DNA of 64,000 nt from Scalesia atractyloides (taxonomy: Eukaryota > Streptophyta > Magnoliopsida > Asterales > Asteraceae), in NCBI GenBank assembly GCA_947069175.1, contig CAMTDV010000009.1:10797663-10861662 (forward strand). Direction: 5' to 3'. The position numbers and the translations under genes were made by a program. The notes beneath the pieces are model-generated. The model ran no database searches. It saw only the letters and a list, made by a program, of their open reading frames with translations, and was not told the DNA's origin. The first letter of the stretch is position 1; each line of letters starts with the position of its first letter. Below, piece after piece: positions 42,454-54,877 of this stretch.

Positions 42454-42812
42454 GAAGTATTGTTTCGAAAAAAAATATTGGGTTGATTAAATATAAACAC
42501 AAAAAAGAAAGTATAACAAAAGAATGAAATATAAACTATAAATTAGTTAAATAGATAAAAAAGGAAGGCTGGCAAAAAAAATAAGAAAGGAAGAGTAATG
42601 ATAAAAGAATGAAATATAAATTATAAATAATTAAATAGAAATATAAATAGAAGAAGAATTTGTTGGTTAATATATATAATAAGATAATATAAAATAAATT
42701 AAAAACACCATTTTATGTTATAATATCATGCGAAAATGATAATAATATCGAGAGAAAGTACTTTTTTTCTTTTCTTGTTGTTATTATTTTTTTATGTTAT
42801 AAATATAACCAA

Positions 42813-42845
42813 CTAGTATTAAGCATCACCGCATTGCGGTGGGGG
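42813..42845 (-). mobile_element. Probable Helitron 3' terminus (minus strand)
   Basis: On the minus strand a perfect 6-bp stem hairpin (CACCGC, AAT loop, GCGGTG) is followed after ten bases by CTAG, and the next base is T. A hairpin 10-12 bases before CTRR with insertion before T is the Helitron 3' hallmark. The 5' TC end, which should lie to the right, is not identified. Confidence 0.5.
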
Positions 42846-42899
42846 CGAACACCAATACCACACTATTACGAGCGATCACCAACACTGAAGCTGCAGCGT

Positions 42900-43310
42900 G
42901 TTAATACGAAGAAATTAAACCGATACGTAAAACATATAAATGAATAACTAAGTCGATCTAGGACCCGAGCGTTACGATGAACCTGTCAAACGGAAAAAAA
43001 TAGACAACGTAAAAATGTTTAACCACACACGCACGTTGCGTCGTGTTGACTCGCAAAATTATTTATAGTATTTAAATGAAATAAAAATTTGTCTTTGTGT
43101 TAATGCGAAGAAATTAAAACTAAACGTAAAACATATAAAAAAATAACTAAGTCGATTTAGGACCCCGAGCGTTATGATGAACCTGTCAAACGGAAAAAAA
43201 ATAGACGACGTCAAAACGCTTAACCACACACGTACGTTGCGTCGTGTTAACTCCCAAAATTATTTATAGCATTTGAATGAAATACAAGTTTGTCTTTAAT
43301 GGATACAACC
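42900..43310. repeat. Two tandem copies of a unit of about 200 bp
   Basis: TAATACGAAGAAATTAAA(C)...GTTGCGTCGTGTT(G/A)ACTC...AAAATTATTTATAG at about 42902-43090 is repeated at about 43103-43290 with few changes. It lies inside the presumed Helitron. Confidence 0.8.
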
Positions 43311-43694
43311 CACTAAGCATTATTGTACAAACTATAATGCATAGATGTGTTACAAATTATATTTATACAAGGTGGATAGACTATTAAAGTATTATATACA
43401 ACAAATTAAACTAATAGAATAACACCATACAACATAATAAAGCTATAAACCACATGGTACGACATGTATGCAAGCAAATGATGCAAATTATATAATTATA
43501 TAATATAGCAAATATAGTATAAAATAATAATAGTATTAATTGTATAAACAATAAGAAATAATATTAAAATAAGATAGTGTTAAAAAGAAGCACATGTCTC
43601 ACTAATGGCTAAAAAGTAAAAAAAAAAATTAGTTGATTATCTTGTTAATCGGTCAAAAAAGTAAAATGGTATAAAATGCCTAATTTTAGTGTGG

Positions 43695-43696
<2 letters not shown>

Positions 43697-43743
<47 letters not shown>

Positions 43744-44059
43744 AAGAAAGTATTGGCCTTAACGTACATTACGTATACGAGAATAAATCGCATGTTATAA
43801 AAAAAAGCGCGTTCATGAATCTGGGAAATCGCATGTACATAAAGAAAAAACGAAACCGCATGTTGGTGAAGTTTGATGAATTCACATTTGTTTTTATTGT
43901 ACAATTACGCATCTTGGTTTTTCAGTACAAATCGCATGTTATATAATTCATCTGCGTTTGATGGAAACAAGATCGTACGGTTGGGATGATCGCGTACGTA
44001 ATGTAAGATAAGGACACTTGTACATTAACCGGCCCCTCTCTCTCTCTCTCTCTCTCTCT

Positions 44060-44092
<33 letters not shown>
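43697..44092. mobile_element. Possible MITE bounded by inverted compound microsatellites
   Basis: The left edge is (TA)n then (GA)n (43697-43745) and the right edge is (TC)n then (TA)n (44036-44092), an inverted arrangement. Inside these, GTACATTACGTA on the left and TACGTAATGTA on the right are also roughly inverted. AATCGCATGT-type words occur four times inside. No duplication is resolvable because of the TA repeats. Confidence 0.45.
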
Positions 44093-44095
<3 letters not shown>

Positions 44096-44483
44096 GGGAG
44101 AGGATCATGAGAAAACTAGATATAAATGAGAAAACTAGAAAAATAACTAAAAAGGCCAAAAAAAAGCATAAAAACATACAAAAATGTTTTATAATTTTTT
44201 ATGAAAAATCGCTACATATTATGAATAAAAAAAACTTTTTTTCAAAAAAAAATTGTACTGCACATGTGCACTATATGTGTACTACACATGTGGATTATAT
44301 ATATATGTTGCACATGTGCATTATATGCTTCTTTTATTTTATTTTTTAAGGTTTTTTTATATAATATATATAGCGATTTTTATAAAAAAAAAATCAAAAA
44401 AAAATATTTGATATGTTTTTTTGGCTTTTTTAGTTAGTTTTTTTGTTTTCTCATTTAAAGTAGTTTTCTCATGATTCATCCCC
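44096..44483. mobile_element. MITE with long terminal inverted repeats
   Basis: The left end GGGAGAGGATCATGAGAAAA and the reverse complement of the right end (GGGGATGAATCATGAGAAAA) match over about 60 bases, including a second ATGAGAAAAC and AACTAAAAA. About 390 bp, AT-rich, non-coding. The centre has three CACATGTG palindromes (about 44260-44325). The family is unknown; TA-rich flanks hide the duplication. Confidence 0.7.
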
Positions 44484-44887
44484 TATATATAGAAGATCAG
44501 TAAAAAAAGAATAAAAGTGTGAGAATGATTAAAAAGACTATGGTGATGACACATGTCCCTATCTGTTTTATTAGTTTAAGGGTAAGATGGTAATTTAACC
44601 CTAATCCAAATTAAAGATATAATTTAAGATATAATCTTGTAACCGAATTCATCAATTATTTTAGGAATTCATTAGTTATTTTAGGAATTCATCATCAGTT
44701 CGAATAAAACATCATACGAATTCCAGAAAACACCACAACTTGAATCGCAATACAACCATGGTGTTCTAACATTTGTAATGAATTTTGTTATTTTTGCAGT
44801 TATAAAACACCATAAATATTCCAAAAACACAATGAATTGAATCATAATACAGTCATGGTGTTTTAATATTTAGAATGATTCTATTGC

Positions 44888-47097
44888 TGTAACACCTCGT
44901 AAAAACCCATCCTATGAAATTTTGACACGTGCCCGCTGATCCTCGTATGCCACGTGCTAAACGATAGGAACTAAGTAAATCGTCATGTTATTTTAATAAC
45001 ATCTGAACGACATACGACAAGTTTAAGGGATAAAAGCGTCAACATGTTTAATCATACCTCTGAGTGACTTCTTTTAAACGAACCCGAAGCTTAACGGTGA
45101 TCGGTTATGCTCCCATTAATACCTAAACTTAACTTGAAGGGCCAATGGTGCTTAAATTAAAAGTTAAATGGGATTATAAGAGTTGAGGGACTGAAATGGC
45201 AATTGTTGAAACTTTGTTTGCTGACCCGGAGACGAGTCGCAGCCCGCGACAGGATGGGCCAACTCTCTAACGCCCCGCGAGAGAGTGCCAATATAGTTGT
45301 TTGTTGTTTGTCGTGGCAGCCTACATGGTTGGCACAAATCCGTAAGCTTGCCACCCTCTAGCTGTTAATGCCACGATCCTAAACACTTGCTAACTCCTCA
45401 CAACCTCCACTAACACCTGGCAAGCTCTCATACTCCTTCCTTGGCTATAAATACCAAGCTAAGTCTTGGGATTCTTTGCTCATTCTTCACATTTCATCTC
45501 TTCTTCTCTTCTGGAGGTTCCTGACCATAAAGGGGCTTCCTAATCAAGTTATTTTCATGCTAGGACCTTGTGTAAGTGTTCTTAGCCCTCCATTTCAGTT
45601 TTTATTAGGCTTTAAGATAAAGTCAAAGCGTTGACGTAAAAACGCTTTGACTTTGAGGTAAGACCATTACGGTCCAGCCAATTTTCGTAACGAACGTGGC
45701 TACGTGATCGTAATTCGGTAGGTGTTAATCCCTCAAGAGGGCACCTCCTGATTACCACGTTTGCTACGTCAATTGACGGGTCAAAGTTATATTAATAAAA
45801 AGTCAAACGGGTCAGTTTTGAAATAAATTCATAAGTAACAATGTAGATGCTATAAAATCAGTTTCAACACTTTAACAACTTGGTAATAAGTATTAGAACA
45901 TGTATAAACATTTTCAGCCCGTCAAGTCCAGGTTTAAGGTCGGTCTGGCCTACGTAACTAGTTTACGTAATTTAACCGAAGCGGGTTTAACCATATCATT
46001 TTATTTTCAAAATCCAGAATGTAACATGTTTACCCATATTGAACAAGTCTCCATACTTGTCGGGTTTAAACTACATTCTATTCCGGTCATCGCTTAATCT
46101 CGCGTTTAGTACCGTTACTATCTTTACGCTACCCTGTTCGAGTCTACAAAGTAGATAGGACCTGTTAGCATTCCAATTGGTTATAAGCACCATCATTTCA
46201 AGACTAAGAGCCTCCCGATAGATTGCCAACTAAGCTTACTTTTGATTGTTCGGCTGAGTTATTAAATTATTGAATAATTAGCTCAGATAAATACTTTTAA
46301 CTTATTTTCCCTATACGGGCTTGGGATACGGTATAATAATACCGCTTGGTCGGGTATAGGATCATGTTATCGAATTGTGATTTACTAAATCCTTATAACC
46401 CGTTTTATTCTATATTGTTTGATAACTTAAACATTGGGGATTAATTCGACCATGTCCGGGATATCCTTGGCTCATTTAAGTTACTAATGGCCACGACCTT
46501 AAGCGCGGGGTATAGGCATACACCTGACAGACGCTAATGCTAATAAAATATTGAATCCCACGAGTGGACTATATAAGTGGCGTGTCGGTTAAGCAGGTTA
46601 TATGGTTTCTGCACCGGACCCCATATGTATTGACAAACATGTAAAACTGTAAACAAGGTCATTTTGAACTATCCCAAGTTATTTATAAGACGTGCCAAGT
46701 GCACCAAAAATCATTTTTAATAAATGTTTACAAAATGAGTTGGTTATTAGTATTTACCAGTGAAAACTGACGTATTTTCAAAAGACCAAGTTACAGGTGG
46801 CAACACGCAATAGATCGGGAGCTGCGCTATAGTGACAATAGAGGATTTTGCAAGTCCCTAGGTTGCTTAAAGTCTGTTGAACAATTACTTTGTATATATT
46901 CTTTTCGATCCGCCGGTGGATCTTTTCATTACAAGCCTTGTAATTTATTTTTGAACTTTGAACACTCGGTTTGTAATAGTAATTTAAATCCAAGACTTCC
47001 ATTATGCTGTGTTTTGTTTGGTTATGATGTTATCAACTACGTCATGATATTCCCCAACCGGGCCCACCGGGTTACACGTGGAAATATGGGTGTGACA
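44888..47097 (+). repeat. 5' LTR of element H
   Basis: 2210 bp, TGTAACACCTCG to GGTGTGACA. TATA TATAAATA at about 45446-45453. Upstream are GC-rich inverted pairs (ACTCTCT...AGAGAGT around CGCCCCGCG, about 45259-45288). The conserved hairpin is at 45622-45651. It shares its ends and several blocks with the D LTR. Confidence 0.9.
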
Positions 47098-47099
47098 GG

Positions 47100-47113
47100 T
47101 TGGTATCAGTGCC
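47100..47113 (+). other. Primer binding site of element H
   Basis: TTGGTATCAGTGCC two bases after the LTR end; Met-tRNA type with one change. Confidence 0.8.
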
Positions 47114-47281
47114 AACGTTCGAGTGAATTAAACACTAGCCTTTTGTGTTTAATCTAGAAAATACACAATAGTACATTCCTTAGACTTCTGAGTCTAGGCT
47201 TTGACCTAAGAGTACTCATTTCATTATTAAGTTATAATTATTGCTTTTGCTTTGTTTTAACTCGTTGTTGAAGCAGGAAAC

Positions 47282-48457
47282 ATGCCACCAAAATTCAGGC
47301 GCGGAGGCAAGGGCAAGGGTCCCATGAGGGGACGACCCTCTATAACCAGACCATCTTTCAGACCACAATTCAGACCCTCTCTAGCTGGAGCTGCTAATCT
47401 GCCTGATCATAACCATTAAGAAGGATCCGGAGATTCTTCGTCTCCTTTTGAACCATATAGACATTCGATCTCACACGAATATTCTCCACCCCAATCACAC
47501 TCCCAACATTCTTACCATTCTCACCAATCACACAATTCTCATTCCCATTCTCACCAAGAATTCTTTAACTTTAATTTTGTCAACCTCGTTAACCAACCCT
47601 CACCTGAAACCCCTCCCGTCGACTCGCCAACACATATGGAGAAGGATTCTGATCCGGAGGAATTTCCACAAACCAGATCATATGGTCATCCCATCGAGCT
47701 GTCTAGTGGCTCGAACTTTTTGGCGGGATCTCCGTTTCGATGTCCTGATGATTATGAACAAAGATGGGCACAATATGTGTTCGTTAACACACCCTCCTAC
47801 CACAGCACTCCCCATCATCATGCCCCATCACCACATCCTCAAATTGAGGATGAACCTATGCAACCGGTGGAATAATCTCAGCCACCACCAGAGTCATAAT
47901 TACAACCACATCAAAGTCGTGGTGCACGCATGTCTGTGTGTGCTGGCCAAAGGTCGGGCTCGTTACCACCTTTGCCACCATCTTACCCCATTATCCATGA
48001 GGACCCACAAATGGGTGGGCCCTCAAACACTTCACCTGTGGTGGTTCCAACCCCACAACCTGTTGCTGATCCGATGCCCCAACCGGCAGTTCAGCCATCT
48101 TCATCGGGTTTAGGTAACCCGATTCCCACCTATCCAGATTTATCTGGATATGGTGCTGATTTTACTGCTCCTCCATACGATCCGTACCTCGAAGCAGCCA
48201 TGCACAATGCCCTATAGCATTCTCCTTTTCCTAGTTACCCGCCTTCTTACCCTTCCTATGCGGCTACCGGGTATCCGCCTTATGTGTACACGCACCCGGG
48301 TATGCCTCAACCACAACCACCTCCACCTCAGCCTCAACCACAGATACCCCTCGAGGCTATTAATGAGGCCTTAGATCAGGTCAGGGAGATGCGGCAACAA
48401 GTTAAGAAGTCAGAAAGAAAATAACCAAATTTATCAAGTAACTTTATAAAGCTGTGA
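47282..48457 (+). pseudogene. Extra Pro/His/Tyr-rich gene of element H
   Basis: The same gene as in D. Here the whole 391-codon frame is kept from MPPKFRRGGKGKGPMRG to FIKL and TGA (48455-48457) without any frameshift. It is interrupted only by five nonsense codons (near 47417, 47873, 47897, 48215 and 48422). Domains: basic RGG-like start, His/Ser/Tyr-rich part (HSHQSHNSHSHSHQEF), acidic KDSDPEEFPQ, DDYEQRWAQYVFVNTPSYH, Pro-rich linker, GYPPYVYTHPG, and a C-terminal charged helix (ALDQVREMRQQVKKSERK). Frame conservation beside a shattered gag-pol is notable. Homology to D is by direct reading; function unknown. Confidence 0.68.
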
Positions 48458-49529
48458 AAGGGAGAAAGAATGAGTAGATTTTGTAATTTCATTTATGTAA
48501 TTTAAATTCCCAAAAAAGTCCCTGCGAGGACATTGTTATTTCTTTTAAAGCCCCTGCGTGGGTATGTTTTTCTTGTAATAGTCCATGCGCGGACAAGAAT
48601 TTGTATTAAGGCCTCTTTAGAGGCAAAATATGTAATCCTTATCGTTTTATCGAAATTTTGGAATTTCGCTTTAATGTGCGTTCTTGTTACCTCTTTTGTT
48701 CACCGAGCGTCTCGATTTTAATTCGATTTTATGGCTCTGCTATAAAATTTTCAAAAGATCTTCTTGATGGTTTGCACCTGCCAAGTGATTAGGTCACGTT
48801 AATTGGCAAAATAAATGGTAGTTAAGGTGGAATAATCTTCTACCATGATAGTTAAGGAAGATTATCCCTTCTATCAGGAGGTAGTAACTCTGTTTAACCT
48901 CCAAGCCCCTATGGTCAATGCGATCATGGCTAACCTGTTAGACCATTTTAAGACATCATTCTAAGTTAATATTCAAGTAATATTAACACTCCTGGTAGCG
49001 TGGTGTGAGGAACCACACTAGCCATCAAAATATTTGAACTTTGATTCAAACATAATAAGTCTAAACGATCCTTGTGATCAAGACAAATGTCATCATTATG
49101 ATGATAAATATTCTAACACCCATTAGAGGTGTATTACCTATGGGTTATAACATAACATCCATTAGTGGTGTAGTGCCTACGGACCCCTTATATATACTAT
49201 GTCCATTAGTGACACTGACAATTGTAGTCTTTGACTCTCTGTTCAAATCTTGTTAGTCTACATGACAAAGGCCCTTTTGTGCCACATCTTTCGTCCTTGA
49301 GACAAGCTTGCGAGCTATCTTAAATTGTCAATAAGATAATGACAGATGCGACATTATGATCCACTGTCTAAAAATCATGGACTATGTCCAGTCCTATAAA
49401 TACCTATGATGGTCCTTTTTAGACCTAGGTAATATACATCTGGTTTTGATAAAAAGTCTGAGTGGTCTAGCATATACCATAACTAACATATAAAATACAT
49501 ATTTCGGTATATAGCACGAAGAATCTAGA
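48458..49529. other. Non-coding gap between extra gene and gag in element H
   Basis: About 1.07 kb without an open frame. It holds short direct phrases such as AAAAGTCCCTGCGAGGACATT, AAGCCCCTGCGTGGG and AGTCCATGCGCGGACA, a small family of related G+C-containing words near 48510-48600. Confidence 0.5.
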
Positions 49530-50700
49530 ATGGCTCATTCTAACGGTGCAAGCAGTAACCACAACAATGACAGTCGAAACAAAGCAAATTTAGTAATTAA
49601 CGAAGACGACTTCCAGGCTCGCATTGATGCAGCTGTAGGTAAGGTTATGGAAAAAGCCTTTGAGAAATATATAGAACTAGTGCTTCGCACTCTAAGTCTG
49701 TATCAAAACCCCTTTCAAAACCTCACCCATCCGAGAAGAAAGAGGATTCTGTACATTCCTCGAGCATGAGGAATGAGGGCAAGAAAAAGGAACCTCGTGA
49801 TGAAGAACATACCTCGAAGGGAGGATGTTCGTATAAATATTTCATCACATGTAAACCCCGAGATTTCAACGGGGGGTCTGTGGAAACCCTCAGATGGTTG
49901 GACGAAATAGAAATTGTGGTGGACATTAGTGGTTGTGCGGAGAAAGACATGTGAAATATGTGTCTCAGTCTTTTAAGGGTAATGCCCTAATATGGTGGAA
50001 GGCATTGATGCACTCGACTGGAAAAGTGCATTATACAACTTAGGATGGTCTAAATTCGTAGACCTAGTCAATGACACATATTGCCCACCACACGAGGTAG
50101 AAAGGATAGAGGCAGACTTCATAGCCCTCACCATGAAGAATATGGATTGCCGTAGGTATATAACAGATTACGACTCCTACTCCAGATTAGTATCCTATCT
50201 AGTCACGAAGCTCAAGAGCATAGCGAGATTTATTAATGGGCTGGCTCCGAAAATAAAGGGTATGGTTAAGGCTGTTCAGCCTGCCACATACAAGTCTGCG
50301 GTAGAGCTATCTCTCGCCCTTACCTAGGATTACGTGAGACGCATGTCTGTCAGATCTGAAACCGATAGTAAGAGGAAAAGGGAGGATGACAACTCCCAGA
50401 AGTTCAAAAAGAAAGGAAAATTTTGGTCCCACAGGAACCAGAACAGGTCCGAAGATAGACCTGTGTGCAAAATCTGCAACAAAAGGCATAGAGGCCAGTG
50501 CAGGTACGACCCAAAGGCTAAGCCTTGTGGGATTTGTAAGAAAATGGGACACAAGACCCTGGAGTGCAGGGACATTAAGGACGCTACATGCTTCAAATGT
50601 GGTGAAAAAGGCCATATAAAGACCAACTGCACTAAAAATCAATGCAAGATCTGGTGAGGCAAAGAAAAGTAATGCGAGGGCCTTTCAGATGAACGCAAGG
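49530..50700 (+). pseudogene. Element H gag, broken
   Basis: Starts MAHSNGASSNHNN. The gag domain spans frames at 49530-49769, 49766-49954 and 49992-50327 (CSYKYFITCKPRDFNGGS, WLDEIEIVVDIS, YCPPHEVERIEADF, FINGLAPKIKGMV). Then come basic linker KRKREDDNSQKFKKK and three zinc knuckles at about 50462-50634: CKICNKRHRGQC, CGICKKMGHKTLEC and CFKCGEKGHIKTNC, all complete. Breaks: frame changes near 49705, 49950 and 50020, and a TAG near 50325. Confidence 0.8.
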
Positions 50701-52560
50701 GAAGCTGTTAATGACAATAATGTCATATAGTACGTTTCTTATCAACGATACCCTCGGTAAAGTTCTATTTGATTCGGGTGCGGATAAATCATTTGTGGAT
50801 TTTAAGTTTAGTGAACTATTAAACATACCCGTAAGAACTCTAGACATGACATATGAAATAGAACTTGCTGATGGGACCATTGAAACCGCTACCTCTATTC
50901 TGGATGGATGCTTTATATCCATCAAGAATCATTTGATCCCTGTATCTCTATTGCCAATAAAATTGGCGGGGTTCGATGTAGTTTTAGGCATGTATTGGTT
51001 ATCACACAACCAAGCCCGTATTGCCTATGATAAAAAGCTAATCGAAATTAAACCCCATCCGGTGATGTACTCACCATCTATGGAGATACGCACTATGGGT
51101 TTCCAGAAAAAGCTTCTATGCTCAAGGCCTCTCGTTGCTTAAAAAGAGGTTGCGTCATATACATGGCACAAGTAACCATTGATAAACCCAAGCCTAAGAT
51201 AGAAGACATTCCTATCATCTCCGAATACCCTGAGGTTTTCCCCGAAGAACTACCTGGTCTACCTCCGGATAGACAAGTAGAATTAGGATAGATATCCTAC
51301 CAGGATCTGTGCCCATTACAAGAGCGCCATATCGCTTAGCGCCAATGGAAATGAAGGAATTGAGAACTCAACTCGATGTACTTTTAGAGAAAGGCTTTAT
51401 CCAGCCTAGTCCATCACCATGGGGAGCTCCAATCTTATTTGTCAAAAAGAAGGACGGTTCAATGCGTATGTGCATTGACTACCGTGAGCTTAACAAGATA
51501 ACGATCAAGAATCGTTATCCATTACCCAGGATCGACGACTTGTTTGATAAGCCACAAGGAGCAAGCTACTTCTCCAAGATAGATCTTAGATCGGGCTATC
51601 ATCAGCTAAAGGTTAGAAGTGAAGATGTTCCAAAAAACTGCTTTTAGAACGAGATACGGACATTATGAGTTTCTAGTAATGCCTTTTGGCTCACTAATGC
51701 ACCAGCAGCGTTCATGGATCTCATGAATAGAGTCTGCAAGTCTTACCTAGATAAGTTTATCATAGTCTTCATCGACGACATACTTATTTATTCTCGTAAT
51801 CAATCCGATCACGAGAACATCTTAGGTGCATTCTGAAATTGCTACAAAAAGAGAAGTTGTATGCTAAATCTCTAAATACGAATTTTGGCTTCGCGAGGTC
51901 CAATTCCTTGGACATTAGTTAGTGAGTGTGGTATCCAAGTGGATCACACTAAACTTGAGGCTATTATGAATTGGGAAGCGCCCAAGACACCTTCCGAGGT
52001 CCGCAGTTTCTTGGGATTGGCTGGTTGTTATAGAAGGTTTATCGAAAACTTCTCCAGAATAGCCACTCCTTTAACTGCTTTGACTCGCAAGAATATCAAG
52101 TTTGATTGGGGCCCGAAGCAACAAGAATCTTTTGAGACTTTGAAGCAGAAATTAAGTAATGCTCCGGTATTAACTTTACCGGAAGGTATTGAAGAGTTTG
52201 TAGTATATTGCGATGCGTCACAAACAGGCATGGGATGTGTGCTTATGCAAAGAGGCAGGGTGATTGCCTATGCATCGCCACAACTCAAAGTGCATGAAAA
52301 GAACTACACCACCCATGATTTGGAATTGGGTGTCGTCATGTTTGCACTTAAGTTATGGAGGCATTACCTATACGGAACAGAGTGTATCATATACACCGAC
52401 CATAAAAGCCTTCAACATTTGTTTAATCAAAAGGACTTGAATATGCGCCAGCGCTGTTGGATGGAAACCTTAAATGACTAAGATTGCGGAATCCGATACC
52501 ACCCCAGTAAAGCAAATGTAGTCCTGATGCCCTTAGCCGCAAAGAAAGGGTTAAACCTTT
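50701..52560 (+). pseudogene. Element H protease, RT and RNase H, broken
   Basis: Protease at 50711-51142 is one open stretch: LFDSGADKSFVDFKF, VVLGMYWLSHNQ (Tyr instead of the usual Asp in G-[MV]-D-W). RT: FPEELPGLPPDRQVE, KKKDGSMRMCIDYRELNK (51309-51647), frame changes near 51630 and 51690, catalytic FIDDILIYS (51768-51794), further shifts near 51820-51920. RNase H at 51950-52481: FLGLAGCYRRF, VVYCDASQTGMGC, YTDHKSLQHLF; a TAA near 52480 precedes the HPSKANVV motif. Confidence 0.83.
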
Positions 52561-54030
52561 GAGGATTAACGCCAAAAGTATAGAAGTGAGGAATAGTCTA
52601 AATGAAAAATTGCTGGAAGCGCAAAGGAAAGCCATGTTAAAGGAGAACATAACCAATGAGGAACTAGGTGGAACTGTGGAACAGTTAACACCTGGTGATG
52701 ATGGAATCCTCAGATTCAATGAACGAATTTGGGTTCTAGTCTTCGGAGAACTTAGAGAACTAATCCTCCAGGAAGCACATAGTTCCAAGTACTCTGTTCA
52801 CCCAGGAGGTGATAAGATGTATCAAGACTTGAAGTCTAACTATTGGTGTATGGGTTTGAAGAAATCCATAGCCACCTATGTATAAAAATGTCTGACATAT
52901 TCGCAAGTGAAAGCGAAACACAAAAATCCGTTAGGACTTCTACAACAATTAGAGATTCCCACTTGGAAATGGGAAATGGTAACTATGGATTTGATAACCA
53001 AGTTACCTAAAACCAAACGTGGTAATGACACGATTTGGTTCATCGTTGATAGGCTGACCAAGTCAGCACATTTCTTGACAATCAGGAAACGTTTAGTTCG
53101 GATAAATTGGCAAAAATATATGTGGATGAGATCGTGTCCCTACACGGGGTGCCTGTGTCTATTGTATCCGATAGAGATACAAGGTACACATCTCACTTTT
53201 GGAAAAGCTTTCAACAATCCATTGGCACTCGATTGAATTTTAGTACCGCTTATCATCCGGAAACTGATGGACAAAGCAAGCGTACTATTCAAACCCTTGA
53301 AGACATGCTTCGAGTATGTGTAATCGACTTAGGTGGTAGTTGGGGACGACCACCTACCTTTGATTGAATTCTCCTATAATAATAGCTATCATACGAGCAT
53401 TAAAGCCGCACCATTTGAGGCTTTATATGGGAGAAAACGTTGGGCGCCTATTTGTTGGGCCGAAGTTGGGGAAGCCCAACTATCAGGACCAGAGATTGTT
53501 CTAGAAATGACAGAAAAGGTCGGACAAATCCTTGACCATCTAAAAGCTGCACGAGATCGACAGAAAAGTTACGCTGACAAGAGGCGCAAACCTTTGAAGT
53601 TCCAAGTAGGGGACAAAGTCATGCTAAAGGTATCACCTTGGAAAGGTGTAATGCGTGTTGGTAAAAAGGGTAAGCTAAGCCTAAGATATATATGGCCATT
53701 CAAGATCATCGAATGTATCGGTTCAGTGGCTTACAAGCTTAAGCTACCTGAAAAGCTAAGTGGAATACATGACGTGTTCCATATTTCCAACTTAAAGAAA
53801 TGTCTAGCGGATGAGTCGCTAGCTATGCCTCACGAAGACGTCCAGATTGACGAAAACTTGCTTTTCGTAGAGAACCAAATAGCGATCGAGGATCGTCAAG
53901 TCAAATAGCTCCGTAGAAAGCATGTCCCTATCGTAAAGGTCAAATGGGATACACGTCGAGGCCCTGAGTATACTTGGGAGGTCGAGTCCACTATGCGATA
54001 AAAGTATCCATATCTATTTGAATAAATCTC
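52561..54030 (+). pseudogene. Element H integrase and chromodomain, broken
   Basis: H2C2 finger HSSKYSVHPGGDKM, then a TAA near 52883 and CLTYSQVK, where the second finger Cys is Tyr. Core MDLITKLPKT and VSDRDTRYTSHFW. The catalytic Glu position reads Lys (PETDGQSKRT, codon 53278-53280). An open part at 53333-53908 covers YGRKRWAPICWAEVG and RYIWPFKIIECIGSVAY to NLKKCLADESLAMPHED. After a TAG near 53908 the chromodomain core is readable (KHVPIVKVKWD, GPEYTWEVES) to about 54000. A frame break lies near 53340. Confidence 0.82.
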
Positions 54031-54047
54031 GAGGTCGATATTTCTTT

Positions 54048-54061
54048 TAAGGGGGTGAGGA
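54048..54061 (+). other. Polypurine tract of element H
   Basis: AAGGGGGTGAGGA directly before TGTAACACC at 54062. Confidence 0.8.
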
Positions 54062-54877
54062 TGTAACACCTCGTAAAAACCCGTCCTATGAAATTTCGAC
54101 ACGTGTTCCGCTGATCCTCGTATGCCACGTGCTAAACGAGAGGGACTAAGTAAATTGTCATGTTATTTTAATAACCTCTGGACGACATACGACAAGTTTA
54201 AGGGATAAAAGCATCAACATGTTTAATCATACCTCTGAGTTACTTCTTTTAAATGAACCCGAAGCTTAACGGTGTTCGGTTATGCTCCCATTAATACCTA
54301 AACTTAACTTGAAGGGCCAATTGTGCTTAAATTAAAGTTAAATGGGATTATAAGAGTTGAGGGACTGAAATGGCAATTGTTGAAACTCTGTTTGCTGACC
54401 GGGGGGCGAGTTGCGGCCCGCGACAGGATGGGCCAACTCTCTCACGCCCCGCGAGAGAGTGCTAGTACAGTTGTTTGTTGTTTGTCGTGGCAGCCTGCAT
54501 GTTTGGCACAAATCCGCGAGTTTGCCACCCTCTAGCTGCTAATGCCACGATCCTAAACACTTGCTAACTCCTCACAACCACCACTAACACCTGGCAAGCT
54601 CTCATACCCTTCCTTGGCTATAAATACCAAGCTAAGTCTTGGGATTCTTTGCTCCTTCTTCACATTTCATCTCTTCTTCTCTTCTGGAGGTTCCTGGCCA
54701 TAAAGGGGCTTCCTAATCAAGTTATTTTCATGCTAGGGACCTTGTGTAAGTGTTCTTGGCCCTCCATTTCAGTTTTTATTAGGCTTTAAGCCAAAGTCAA
54801 AGCGTTAACGTAAAAACGCTTTGACTTTGAGCTAAGACCATTACGGTCCAGCCAATGTTCGTAACGAACGTGGCTAC
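54062..54877 (+). repeat. 3' LTR of element H, first 816 bp
   Basis: Matches 44888-45706 of the 5' LTR, with TATA at 54619-54626 and the conserved hairpin at 54796-54825. It stops at GCTAC (54873-54877), the left target duplication of G. The uninterrupted 5' LTR reads GTGGCTACGTGATCG at this place. Confidence 0.9.

Larger units (their letters stand above)
42454..44887. other. AT-rich intergenic stretch between elements B and H
   Basis: Non-coding. It includes a direct repeat (AAAAGAATGAAATATAAA at about 42519 and 42603), a probable Helitron 3' end (42813-42845), a 200-bp tandem duplication (about 42900-43310), two compound microsatellites, a terminal-inverted-repeat MITE (44096-44483), and a duplicated phrase (CATGGTGTT..TAATATTT.GAATGA) at about 44757 and 44855, just before the H insertion (left duplication ATTGC, 44883-44887). 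Confidence 0.6.
44888..54877 (+). mobile_element. Element H: Tekay-like chromodomain element, interrupted in its 3' LTR by G
   Basis: 5' LTR 44888-47097, Met-type PBS, extra gene (same family as D), gag, protease, RT, RNase H, integrase, chromodomain, purine tract, and 816 bp of 3' LTR up to the G insertion at GCTAC (54873-54877). The rest of the 3' LTR must lie beyond the window. Protein wording is close to D, but the LTR lacks the 155-bp array. Confidence 0.9.

Noticed and set aside
47448..48113. A 221-aa plus-strand reading frame rich in His and Ser
   Set aside because: It is an alternative frame of the extra gene of element H, whose true frame keeps the similarity to D.
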